In this document: one piece after another, positions 50,401-60,353 of the stretch
How positions within the stretch are numbered: position 1 is the stretch's first letter
How the letters are laid out: each line of letters opens with the position of its first letter
Assembly: GCA_034190875.2 (NCBI GenBank)
Contig: CM067356.1
Coordinates: 32,118,285-32,182,284 of the forward strand
From: Urechis unicinctus
Taxonomy: Eukaryota > Annelida > Polychaeta > Xenopneusta > Urechidae
DNA: 64,000 nucleotides
Reading direction: 5' to 3'
The notes under the pieces: generated by a model
Database searches by the model: none
The model's input: only the letters and a program-made list of their open reading frames with translations
Told to the model about the DNA's origin: nothing
Program-made: the position numbers and the translations under genes

Positions 50401-53400
50401 GCTGTGAATCGGTTGCTATGGCATCCGTTGTTAAAATTACCATGATAGTCTGCTGGTTAATGTGATGATGACACTTGGAAACTCACAAAAAAATATATAC
50501 AATGGCCACAACGGGTTGACACATAGTCTGTGATGCAATTTAAAAATATATTTGACACCCTAACCATATCTGACGTGTCTGTGGCTGTGATAGGACAGTG
50601 ACAATCCTGATCTGCGTGATCGGGGCTACATTTACTGGCGTCTCCTCTCTACCGACCCTGCTGCTGCCAAGGAGGTAGTGCTGGCAGAGAAGCCGCTCAT
50701 CTCGGAGGAGACCGACCTCATTGAACCTACGCTGCTTGATGAACTCATCTGCCATATCTCAAGTCTGGCCTCTGTCTACCACAAACCCCCCAATGCCTTT
50801 GTGGAGGGGCGTGGTGGAGTACCTGCCAGGAAGGTGCTGCCCCCAAGGACAGGATCGTAAGTTAGCTGATCCTAGTTAACTATCGTGTATCTATGGCTCA
50901 GCCTCATCAGGAGTGGTCGTTCACTAAATTAACTTTCTGTGGTTGTTTACACAGAACAACACCAGAAGATGCTGCTCAGACTGAATCAGCTCCACAGGGG
51001 GCTGTTCCCCAGGCAACTGTTATTCCAGGGGCAGACTCTCTGATTGGAGACTTGCTGGATATGGATTTGGGTGCACCTGTACAGCCGTTCCAGCAGCCAG
51101 GCATGCCTCAGGGCATCTCCCAACCACCTGCCATGGTGGACCTGCTGGGGGAGGGGCTCGATGGACTCGTGGGTTCTAATGAAATACTCTGCATGCATCA
51201 TCATAGCCAGTTAACCATGGCTCAGATTTCATATATTTTGTGTATAACCATGTGATCAATGTCCTCATTGCTTTGACTAGATGGGGAGCAGTGCTCCTGC
51301 AGCTGGCCCTATGGATATGGGAGGTTCCAGTGGACTGGGGGGGCTCGGGGACATCTTTGGACTGGGTATCGCTCCTATCTACACTCCACCACAAGAGGTC
51401 AGTAGAACTAAACCTTCCACTTTATCTGTCAACACAGCTTATATGTGACTGACTGTGGGTCTATCTGTGCTCTGTTAGACCTGGCTGGCCGCAGCCAAGG
51501 CTAAAGGCATGGAGGTGTCGGGCAACTTCGCGCGCAAGAACAACCAGGTGTGTATGGAGATCACCATCACCAACAAGGCCATGCAACCCATCTCTGGATT
51601 TGCCATACAGTTCAACAAGAACAGGTAAGCTTCCTCTGGGCTTAGTGACTGTGAGGGGCTGTCATTGTGAGGGCTATTCATTTTGTGGGGTGTCTTTGTG
51701 ACATCATTTTATGGGATATCATTGTGTGGGGTGTCTTTGTTTGTGACATCATTTTATGGGATGTCATTGTGTGGGTAGTCTTTGTTTGTGACATCATTTT
51801 ATGGGATGTCATTGTGTGGGTAGTCTTTGTTTGTGACATCATTTTATGGGATGCCATTGTGTGGGGTATCTTTGTTTGTGACATCATTTTATGGGATGTC
51901 ATTGTGTGGGGTGTCTTTGTGACATCATTTTATGGGATGTCATTGTGTGGGGTGTCATTGTGTAGAGTGTCATTGTGTGGGGTGTTGTTGTGTGGGGTGT
52001 CGTTGCTTGAGAAGTTGTTGTTTGGGATGCCATGGTATGAGAGTGTGGGGTATCATTGTATGGGGTATGATACAGTGACTTGATCCATCACCTGCCACTC
52101 AGCTGACTGTCTGTGTGTATGGTGTGTAGTTTTGGCTCGTCTCCTGTCACTCGGCTGACTTTCTGTGTGTATGGTGTGTAGTTTTGGCTTGTCTCCTGCC
52201 ACTCGGCTGACTTTCTCTGTGTGTATGATGTGTAGTTTTGGCTTGTCTCCTGTCACTCGGCTGACTTTCTGTGTGTATGGTGTGTAGTTTTGGCTTGTCT
52301 CCTGCCACTCGGCTGACTTTCTGTGTGTATGGTGTGTAGTTTTGGCTTGTCTCCTGCCACTCGGCTGACTTTCTGTGTGTATGGTGTGTAGTTTTGGCTT
52401 GTCTCCTGCCACTCATCTGACTTTCTGTGTGTATGGTGTGTAGTTTTGGATTGTCTCCTGCCACTCGGCTGACTTTCTGTGTGTATGATGTGTAGTTTTG
52501 GATTGTCTCCTGTCACTCGGCTGACTTTCTGTGTGTATGGTGTGTAGTTTTGGCTAGTCTCCTGCCACTCAGCTGACTTTCTGTGTGTATGGTATGTAGT
52601 TTTGGCCTGTCTCCTGCCACTCAGATGAACATCCCCAACCCTCTCCAGCCAAATTCGAATGTGAGTGTGTCTCTGCCTCTCAACACCATGGGTGCCGTAC
52701 AGAGGATGGACCCACTCACCAACTTACAGGTTTGATAACAAAGCTAAGATAATTGTTGTGTTTTTTTCAGAATAATGAGATTCTTATTTAATATTTAAAT
52801 GTATGCTACATCTATAGAATATATAGGGGTTGTGCAAAAGCTATAGTGTATTAGATCTCTGTGATTATTAGCTTTATTAAAGATGTTGGTTGATATAACC
52901 GCATTCACATCAATGTAACAGATCATGGTGTCTTTTCAATTTTGGTCCTCTGTAGACTAGGTTATACTTTTTGTATTGTAGTTTCTATTTAACACATCCA
53001 GATATTATGCTTTGGTTTATCAATATGAAACTGTGCTGTAATGTTGAACTGTTCAGCTTGTGTAGTCATGTTACTTCAGTGAATGTGTGTATGGTGAGTA
53101 TCGCTAGCCAGTTTTCCTTATCTCTGTCTGACAGGTTGCCATGAAGAACAACATTGACGTGTTCTACTTCAGCGTGCTCGTGCCAATGCACACGTTGTTT
53201 GTGGAGGAGGGTGAGATGGAGAAGCGTGTGTTCCTCGCTACCTGGAAGGACATCCCACCTCAGAATGAGGTCCAGTTTGAGATCCGCGATGTACAGCACA
53301 ATGCTGGTGAGGACATGTTGTCTGATTCAGCCTCAGGGGGCTGGTTTGATTGAGGCGGGTGACATATGCTGATTCAGCCTCGGGGGGCTGGTCTGATTGA

Positions 53401-56400
53401 GGCGGGTGACATATGCTGATTCAGCCTCAGGGGGCTGGTCTGATTGAGGCAGGTGACATATGCTGATTCAGCCTCAGGGGGCTGGTCTGATTGAAGCTCA
53501 GGTGGCTAGTCTGATTGAGGCTCAAGTTGTTTGATTGATGCATGTGACATTATCTAAGTGTGGCTCAAGTTGTCTAATTTAAGGGTGTGATATTGTGACA
53601 TGATTGATGTCAATATTTATAGTTGATTGATCGTTTCCCTTAAGCATATGGCTGTTTCTGGTGATGGTGCTGATATTCATGTGCATCTTTGTTTTACAGA
53701 TACGCTCTCATCGAAACTGAAGAACAACAATATCTTTACGATTGCTAAGCGTAACGTCGAGGGACAGGACATGCTTTACCAGTCTGTCAAGCTTACCAAT
53801 GGTATCTGGGTGCTGGCTGAACTCAAAATACAGCCTGGGAACCCTACCATCGTGGTCAGTATTCCCCTGTACTCCAGTGTTTACATGTCGTTGTTGTTGT
53901 TGTTGTGAAGCTATTGGAGTGGCTTCGTTTTTTCTCCATTTAAAACAATATGTGTAATACGGGAAAATTACCTTGTGCTCAGATTTTCATAGAATTCAGT
54001 TTTGCGTGAGATATGTGGCGTGTCATTCAGTTTTTCGACGTGTGTAATTGAGTGATGCCTCTGGTGTTTTGATGGATTGATGTTTGTGATGTGTGTGATC
54101 GGGTCATGTGTTTGTGTGTGTAATTGATAGATGTTCTTGCTGTGTGTATAATTGAGTGAAGTTTTTAGCTCTGCTCTTGAGCATGGCTTATCATGTACAT
54201 TTACTTTGGCACCAGTCTGTTGCACGTTTTCATTATCCAACAAGCTACTATTTTCAAATTATACATGGACCTCTCTTATGTTGATGACTTCTTGCAAACA
54301 TAAAATTCAGCCCCACTAGACCTTTCTATCCCTGATTATCAGGGACAATACCAAACAAAATCTCTTGTCCTATGTTATAGCACATTTCCTTATCAAACAA
54401 GCTAGCTGACCCAAATTATGCTTGGACCCCTCTGATGTTTATTTTTTCTTGCAAACTTATAATCAGCCCCATATGACCTTTAGCCCTAAGTTACTTGAGA
54501 AAATCTTTTAAGACAATCTCTCATACTATGGTGACCCAATAATGAATGACTTTTGATGGCACTTTTTCTAATGAAGCGAGCTGGATGACCTGAGTTACAT
54601 AAATGAACCAGTTGGATATTCATGGCTCTTGCAAACTTAAAGTCAGATTTATAGAGAAGAAAAATCATAACAGTATATCTAGTGGGGATTATGTTGATGG
54701 CACTTATTTAGCTGTTCAGCAAATCTAATTGTATACCTTCACTCCGGCGGCATCTGTCCATTCATAAACTTTTATGGAGAGTTTTCTTATAAAGTGCCCC
54801 AAATAAAACTTCTCATGACAATGGGTATCTTTGCATGCTAACAATCAGCTCTGCATGACCTTTGTATTATTAAAATTAATGTAATAGAACTATGTTTTGG
54901 TGTATATGATTGAGTGATGTTTTTAGTATGTGTAATTGACTGATGTTTTTGGGTGTGTTTAATGAGTGATATTTTTATGTGTATACTTGAGTGCTGTTTT
55001 TGGTGTGTATAATGGGCCTCTTCACAAGCTCTGGTAACTTTCACACCTGCCAAGAGTCCCACCCTCGTGCACAGCACTTTAGACTGAAACAGGGGTCATG
55101 TTTTGTTAGTACTATAGCGATACTGTTTTGCATCCTTGCGTTGGAGGCATCAAAGACTTCCCTGAAAGTGTTAAGTGTATTTTGAATTGTTCTTGAGTTC
55201 ATCTGAATGCTCTCAGCACATTTTGAGCTGTTCTCATGAGCGCTGAAAACTACAAAGACAGTGAAATGCCCTGCTCTAGTAACAACAAATCCTGGTTTAT
55301 GGTGTCAGCTAGAAATGCCCTTTGCAGCACAGGTGCTGTGGACTTGGTTGGGGAAGATGACAGGCTTTCTCATCATGCGGCTCCTTTGTCATGGTTGCAT
55401 GTGAAATGGCACATCATTGCCCTCATTTTTCATCCAGTTTACAGCTTAGCATCGCCTTTTTCCCCATTAAATTTTGAATGCAGAAGGCTAAAAAGTCAGG
55501 CCCAGAATCATATCTGAAGTCGTTTAAATACTTGCGCTTAGCTACGCAAACTTCAATGATGAGTAAATGCATATTCGACAAGACGACGCAGGGAATTGAA
55601 AATCACCATTATTTTTGGTACAATGTGATTTTCCCACAAGTAGCACCCACTATGATTCAACTGCTTGTTTTTGACTGCGTGAATATGTCTGTTGAGGAAA
55701 AGCCCTGCTTGAATTCCAATTGCAAGTGGTCATTAGATATATAAGGCAGTTAGTGTCTGTGAACTGCCATGCAGTGAGTTTGTTGGGTCTGGAAGGGTGA
55801 TCTGCTGGCCCTCTATGGTCGTAGTTCTTCTCTCTTTATCAATCTTGTCTCGATCATCTTCCCCATAAAATCGCACGACTACAATGCGTGCTCGTAGGCA
55901 GGGAGGCAAAGCAGCATCACTAAAGCACTAACAACGCATTGACAGCTTGACAGCCAAGAAATATGACACTGCTTCCTGTTCAAAATCAGTATCGCTGCCT
56001 GGCGGTTGCAAAATGATATGTAGAGCTTGTGAAGAGATCAATTGAGTGCTGTTTTCGGTGTGTATAATTGAGTGATGTTTTTGCTGTGTATAATTGAGTG
56101 ATGTTTTTGCTGTGTATAATTGAGTGATGTTTTTGCTGTGTATAATTAAGTGCTGATTTGGTGTGTATAATTGAGTGATGTTTTTGCTGTGTATAATTGA
56201 GTGCTGTTTTTGCTGTGTTTAATTAAGTGATGTTTTTGCTGTGTATAATTAAGTGATGTTTTTGCAGTGTATAATTGAGTGCTGTTTTCGGTGTGTATAA
56301 TTGAGTGATGTTTTTGCTGTGTTTAATTGAGTGCTGTTTTTTGGTGTGTATAATTGAGTGATGTTTTTGGTGTGTATAATTGAGAGATGTTTTCGGTATG

Positions 56401-56510
56401 TATAATTGAGAGACGGTTTGGTGTGTGTACAGCTTTCTCTCAAGTCCAGAGCCACTGATGTCTGTCATGGTGTGAAGGGGTCCTACGAAACTATTCTGCG
56501 CAATGCCTAG
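47450..56510 (+). CDS. AP2B1: AP-1/AP-2 clathrin adaptor complex, large beta subunit
   Basis: Exons: 47450-47486, 47585-47690, 47843-47978, 48057-48302, 48480-48604, 48759-48893, 49002-49156, 49242-49382, 49527-49692, 49794-49882, 50195-50396, 50594-50856, 50955-51168, 51281-51397, 51479-51624, 52600-52729, 53135-53306, 53700-53854, 56433-56510. It starts [12 protein letters not shown] and matches beta-adaptin throughout: trunk ([40 protein letters not shown]), hinge with a clathrin-box-like LLDMD (about 634-638), and appendage ([23 protein letters not shown]). Known: beta subunits of AP-1/AP-2 bind clathrin and dileucine cargo at the trans-Golgi or plasma membrane. Invertebrates often have one gene for both, so AP1B1 is equally apt. 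Exon 6 lacks one base after DDREARAL, making a TAG; restoring frame gives 937 aa, equal to human AP2B1. The last 25 residues (LSLKSRA...YETILRNA) come from an exon 2.6 kb downstream. Confidence 0.95.
49930..50165. repeat. Degenerate repeat in AP beta intron 10
   Basis: Imperfect units with AGCTGTGTTTGTGATGTGGT and AGCCTATGA/GCCTGCA segments run up to about 30 bp before the exon 11 acceptor. Confidence 0.65.
51640..52075. repeat. 46-bp minisatellite, AP beta intron 15, first block
   Basis: Units contain GTCTTTGTTTGTGACATCAT and TTTATGGGATGTCATTGTGT. The block decays to GTGTGGGGTGTCATTG pieces by about 52010. It starts about 20-40 bp after the exon 15 donor. Confidence 0.9.
52095..52625 (+). 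repeat. 52-bp minisatellite built from the AP beta exon 16 acceptor junction
   Basis: Each unit holds TTTCTGTGTGTATGGTGTGT-AG followed by TTTTGGCTTGTCTCCTGCCA-CTC, that is the intron end plus the first 25 exon bases. Ten AG|TTTTGG junctions occur at about 52-bp spacing. Only the last (exon start 52600) continues into ATGAACATCCCC. Skipping the array is required to read [21 protein letters not shown] sequence in frame (AG from exon 15 plus T). Using an earlier copy reads into TAG at the next acceptor. Confidence 0.95.
53302..53530 (+). repeat. 47-bp minisatellite starting at the AP beta exon 17 donor
   Basis: The exon ends AATGCTG|gtgagg at 53306. Units begin GCTGGT(C/T)TGATTGAGGCGGG and include TGACATATGCTGATTCAGCC and TCAGGGG. 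About five copies are present, the first containing the real donor. Reading through gives a stop inside the second unit. Confidence 0.85.
54000..54180. repeat. TGTGTATAATTGAGTGATG repeat family, block 1
   Basis: Degenerate copies of a roughly 26-bp unit, GTGTATAATTGAGTGATGTT plus TTTGCT, in AP beta intron 18. The same unit recurs at 54880-55015 and 56030-56430. Confidence 0.75.
54236..54870. repeat. Degenerate long tandem repeat, about 165-bp unit, AP beta intron 18
   Basis: Four decayed copies share ATCAAACAAGCTA, AAATTAT(A/G)C(A/T)TGGACC, TTCTTGCAAACTTA and AATCAGCCCCATATGACCTT, at roughly 54236, 54395, 54570 and 54720. This is a longer and older class than the other arrays here. Confidence 0.65.
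54880..55015. repeat. TGTGTATAATTGAGTGATG repeat family, block 2
   Basis: Four or five degenerate units of the family described at 54000-54180. Confidence 0.7.
56030..56430 (+). repeat. TGTGTATAATTGAGTGATG repeat family, block 3, abutting the last AP beta exon
   Basis: About 14 regular units of 26-27 bp. The final GTTTGGTGTGTGTACAG is a modified unit providing the acceptor of exon 19 (56433). Confidence 0.9.
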
Positions 56511-56658
56511 TTCAAATACCACATCTGGAATGCTGTGTGCATTAGCATGGCTTGATACAACTTATTCTCCAAATATACCCCAACAATGTTCACTCTTACA
56601 TGGATCTTTATTAGGAATATAACTTTGTTGTCCGATATTAATGTTGTGTGATTAGATA

Positions 56659-56664
56659 AATAAA
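56659..56664 (+). other. AP beta polyadenylation signal AATAAA
   Basis: It lies 148 nt after the stop codon, within ATAAATAAAAGTC. No other gene end is nearby on this strand. Confidence 0.65.
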
Positions 56665-57798
56665 AGTCATTCCAAATTGAAAATAATATATATTGCTTCT
56701 GTTTTATGCACTCTTGTTTGATTAACAATGTCAGCCTTCAAAGTGGTTGGATTTAACTCGCTCTGTAGCCTGGCCGTACCTCGATCTCCTTGTGCATCGG
56801 CTTCTGGGCAGGCTGGGATTCGCATGTTATGTTAGCATAGCGTCAAACATGTCTGCCATGGAGAGTGGCCGTACCTGTGTTCTGAATGAGGTCAATAGTC
56901 GTCAAAAGAATGTCAACAACTATCTGTTGTGTTCTCCCAAATATAGGTGTTGATGATGAACTATTGATTATAGTGGCAAGGTCAGGATCTTACCTGGGCT
57001 GTGGTGTGATGGACTGTCAGGTGTGTTAACTTTATTGGTTCATCCAATGCATCTTAGACAACACCCAAATTTCTATCTTGGCTGAAAATATGTTACTTAT
57101 TATAAATGGCCTTCATCTATGTTGTGTGTTTAAATGCATCTGGCTTTAAGTTGATTGCCTTGATCCCAATGGAGTATGAGAAAATGCATTTGGACAAAGT
57201 TTAATAGATTTCCTTTCATTCTCCACAAATGTATGAAATACATAGACCATCGTCTTGAAAATCCAAAACCATAAGGTACCATACTTGAAGAATCAAGAAC
57301 CTATAAAAGTATAAACAGGTTTTGATATGCCAATAACGTATTTTTATCTGTTGAATTTCTGTACACTTTGTCATGTTAATTATGGGTTGATGAATTCAGC
57401 ATAATTTATTATCATTGTCACTATGTCTGTGGGGGGGGGGGGGGGTATGTGTGGTTGGAGGTATGTTTGTGTATGCATAAGTGAATGTGAATATGTGTGT
57501 CCTTTAGTATTGCGTTTCTGTGTAAATTAGTGTGTGTGTGCATAAGTGGGGTGGATGATGGGGGCTGTATTTTTATTGAGGGCATGGATAGTGCGTGTGT
57601 GTCTGCGTATGGCTCTCTGAACCTCGACATTGACTGATATTTATGAAAACATTATAAAACTGCGTATTTGGGTTGTTTTCACTGAGGAGTTATTGTAACT
57701 CCCTACTTTCAGATATGGTGAGAGTATAAACCAACAGGGTGTAAATCAACAACAATGAAGTAAACATCATGATATGGATTCACAGGGCTCTGAATACC
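56665..57798. other. Intergenic, AP beta 3' end to P4HA copy 1: no gene seen
   Basis: Tail-to-tail spacer of about 1.1 kb. It contains a poly-G run near 57431-57446 and TG-rich sequence at 57447-57600. A candidate AATAAA for P4HA copy 1 lies at 57572-57577 (minus strand). Confidence 0.55.
57572..57577 (-). other. Candidate polyadenylation signal for P4HA copy 1
   Basis: TTTATT on plus, 221 nt downstream of the copy 1 stop codon. Confidence 0.45.
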
Positions 57799-59427
57799 CT
57801 ACTTGATAAAGATATCCAGCGAGTCTGGTGTCTTGCCACAAAGACGAGTGAATTCCTGTCCTCTTTCGTGGAACCATTTGTTGGCAACCCACTTGGATCC
57901 AGCAAGAACGGGACACGCGGCGTGGCGCGTGCTGTAGTCGCCTGTGCCGCTTGGTAACAAGTTGTACCAAACCGCGGCCGTGCCTTTTTTAGGCCACACT
58001 TTCAGACCGGCGTTGATGAAGGCAGTGGCGCCGCCAGCCTCCACGTCTGACATGTAGAAAATGACAGTCAGAATACGATTTCCTCTAAATTCTCCAAAAG
58101 CCTTGGCTTCTTCTGGCTTGGCGAAGTCCAGATGCGGTTCGTAGTGACCACCGATGCCGTAGTTGACCACCTGCAGCTCCTCCACCGTGTCCAGAGTGAG
58201 GTTCGTGAGTGCCGAGCAACGGGCGCTGATCCGCGCAATGAGAGGGTCTTCTTCATCCTTCAACCAACCACTTTTACTGATGCGGTATTTAGCGTACTCA
58301 AGCTTGCCAGTCAACGAATTATGTACAGTCGCTCTAGCCAACCTCGGGGTGCCAAGCTCCTTAATTCTCTCTATTTCAGAGTCGCTCATGATATCGTGGT
58401 AAACCGCTAACCAAGGCTTGAAGCTCATCGTCTCTTCCTTCAGGGGGCTGATATAAAACATGGGGTGCCAGAAGCGATATTGGCAGGTGAGCTTATGGGC
58501 GTCTAGTCTTTTCCTTATTTCTTCACCCCGACATAAAGCTTCATATCTCTGAAACTCGCCTGAACTCTTGTATGCGTTAGAAGCATCCTGATATCTGTCA
58601 CTCTTCAAATTTTCAACGCCGTTGTGTGTTTCTGGAGATAGACCTTGTTCCTCGATTTTCTTTTCAAAGAAGATTAGGTTTCGTATGGCGCGATCATGAT
58701 TAGGTTCTAGACTGAGTATTCTTAGAGTGAGGTTTTGGGCATGGAAAATGTTGCCTTGCACAAAAGTGGCAAATGAGAGATAATCAAGAATTGAGACTTC
58801 GTCAATTGTTGGGTTATCTCCCTCCTCCTTCCTCCTCAACAGGGCCTCTTGCATCCACTGGAGGGTGTGGTATTGGTCCCCTTCGTTATAAGCAATACGC
58901 CCCATCTCAAAGCAGTCATGACCTGACATCGTGGCAGAGTCCATCACGCCTGGTATTATACCACGGGCCAGGTTATGAGGATCAAGTTTGTAGGTGTCCT
59001 GCAGTCGGAGAAGAGCCATCACAGCACCAGAGTAATCTTCTGCTCCAGGAAATGAATCCGTGTGTGGTTGCATCGAATCCAGTAATTCTGCGCTGCTTTC
59101 AGTTTCTATAAGCGAGTTAACTAGTTTTTTCCAGTCCACTGCGAATCGTTTCACGGTTAGGAAAGCGTGGACAGGGTTGCCCAAGAAGCGAGCTGGATTC
59201 TGGAGTCCCTGAGTACTGTGTACAATCATGTCATCTGCGACCGACTTGAGCTTACTCAGTCGTTCCTCTTCACGGGTTATATAGTCGTCAATAAGTCTGG
59301 CCACTTCAGCTTCGCTTTTCAGGGACTGCTCCATTTCGACAAGTGCTGTAAACATCTCTCCCTGTCCGGAACACAGAAGGCTGGCCAAAACCAGCGCTGC
59401 TACAGCACATACACGCGACAGATCCAT
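57799..59427 (-). CDS. P4HA: Prolyl 4-hydroxylase alpha subunit, copy 1
   Basis: Known role: the alpha subunit pairs with protein disulfide isomerase in the ER and hydroxylates collagen prolines using Fe(II), 2-oxoglutarate, oxygen and ascorbate. Seen: 542 aa with no coding intron. A signal peptide covers about residues 1-23 (MDLSRVCAVAALVLASLLCS). The P4Ha N-terminal domain follows at about 25-160, a TPR-like peptide-substrate domain at about 165-255, and the catalytic double-stranded beta-helix at about 340-525. Iron ligands H432, D434 (PHLDF) and H502 (RHAACP) and the 2-oxoglutarate lysine K512 (SKWVANKW) are present. NLTL sequons at 232 and 409 are potential glycosylation sites. The first in-frame ATG (59496) is upstream of a likely acceptor (TTTCAG|ATTG, exon start 59455), so the later ATG directly before the signal peptide is preferred. 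Tandem with copy 2. Confidence 0.95.
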   Translation of the reverse strand: MDLSRVCAVAALVLASLLCSGQGEMFTALVEMEQSLKSEAEVARLIDDYITREEERLSKLKSVADDMIVHSTQGLQNPARFLGNPVHAFLTVKRFAVDWKKLVNSLIETESSAELLDSMQPHTDSFPGAEDYSGAVMALLRLQDTYKLDPHNLARGIIPGVMDSATMSGHDCFEMGRIAYNEGDQYHTLQWMQEALLRRKEEGDNPTIDEVSILDYLSFATFVQGNIFHAQNLTLRILSLEPNHDRAIRNLIFFEKKIEEQGLSPETHNGVENLKSDRYQDASNAYKSSGEFQRYEALCRGEEIRKRLDAHKLTCQYRFWHPMFYISPLKEETMSFKPWLAVYHDIMSDSEIERIKELGTPRLARATVHNSLTGKLEYAKYRISKSGWLKDEEDPLIARISARCSALTNLTLDTVEELQVVNYGIGGHYEPHLDFAKPEEAKAFGEFRGNRILTVIFYMSDVEAGGATAFINAGLKVWPKKGTAAVWYNLLPSGTGDYSTRHAACPVLAGSKWVANKWFHERGQEFTRLCGKTPDSLDIFIK

Positions 59428-60353
59428 CAGGAACAACGTGTATGGACGCGGCAATCTGAAACACCAAACGTCAGTTATCAAAGCATGCAATGCCACTGGT
59501 ATGCATTCGTTGGTGCCATTTCCACATTACAGGCACAGATCTTAAGCATTTTTTTCTAATGCTGTCCATCACTTTGTTGACTGGGAACATCGGTGATCTC
59601 ATCTTTAATACCTCAGTCGATAATGTTGGTGACAGTTACATCAACAAAGACAAACGTAATGATACTCAAGAAGTATGAGTAATTATCAGATGCTGTTATA
59701 TTCTGTGTAAAAGACCAACACATACACCTGCAAATTATAAAATTGTTCTAACAATACGATATGTCATTTATTCAACAAAATAACAGACACAGCGTCATAT
59801 ATAAAGTCATATATAAAACTAGGTTGCTATAAGCAACATATAAGGCAGCATGCAAATACAGTCGGGAGCGGAATCGAGATTTGACGTAACGAGAATGAAA
59901 CGAGAAGTGGGAGTATATAATACACATCCAGAATATAACAATAATATACAGCAGAATAAAATATACGAGCAGAAAAAATAGCAGTTTTGAAACTCAATGT
60001 TACACAAAGACGCATTGAGTAACAGAGCAACCTTGTTGTTTAGCAAATAAGCAATATAAGCCAGTTATTCGTGGCCGTCAAAGTTAAATGTATTTGTCGG
60101 ATAACATACTCTTATGGATAGAATTTTTTCTTCAATGATATATCAATAAATTTCATTCATTTATAAATGTTAATTGTGGGTACTATAAAATATAGTGATT
60201 AAAGCAGCTAGACAGATAATTAAGCAGTGAGTAAATGGGCTTTTGGTCCACGGAGGTTTTGGGTTTGTTTTTTTTAGGGGGGTGCTTCATGAGATGATTC
60301 ATGTATCTAAAATATGATATAATATAATGATGTCATCATTATCACTGAAACCC
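59428..60353. other. Spacer between the P4HA copies: no gene seen
   Basis: AT-rich. It must hold the 5' leader, upstream exon and promoter of copy 1 and the 3' UTR of copy 2. No coding sequence was recognised. Confidence 0.5.

Noticed and set aside
51667..52516. Several overlapping ORFs on both strands with repeated peptides
   Set aside because: Artefacts of the two intron 15 minisatellites of the AP beta gene.
59428..59496. Earlier in-frame ATG adding 23 residues to P4HA copy 1
   Set aside because: It precedes a good acceptor at 59456/59455 and would bury the signal peptide; copy 2 starts directly at its signal peptide.
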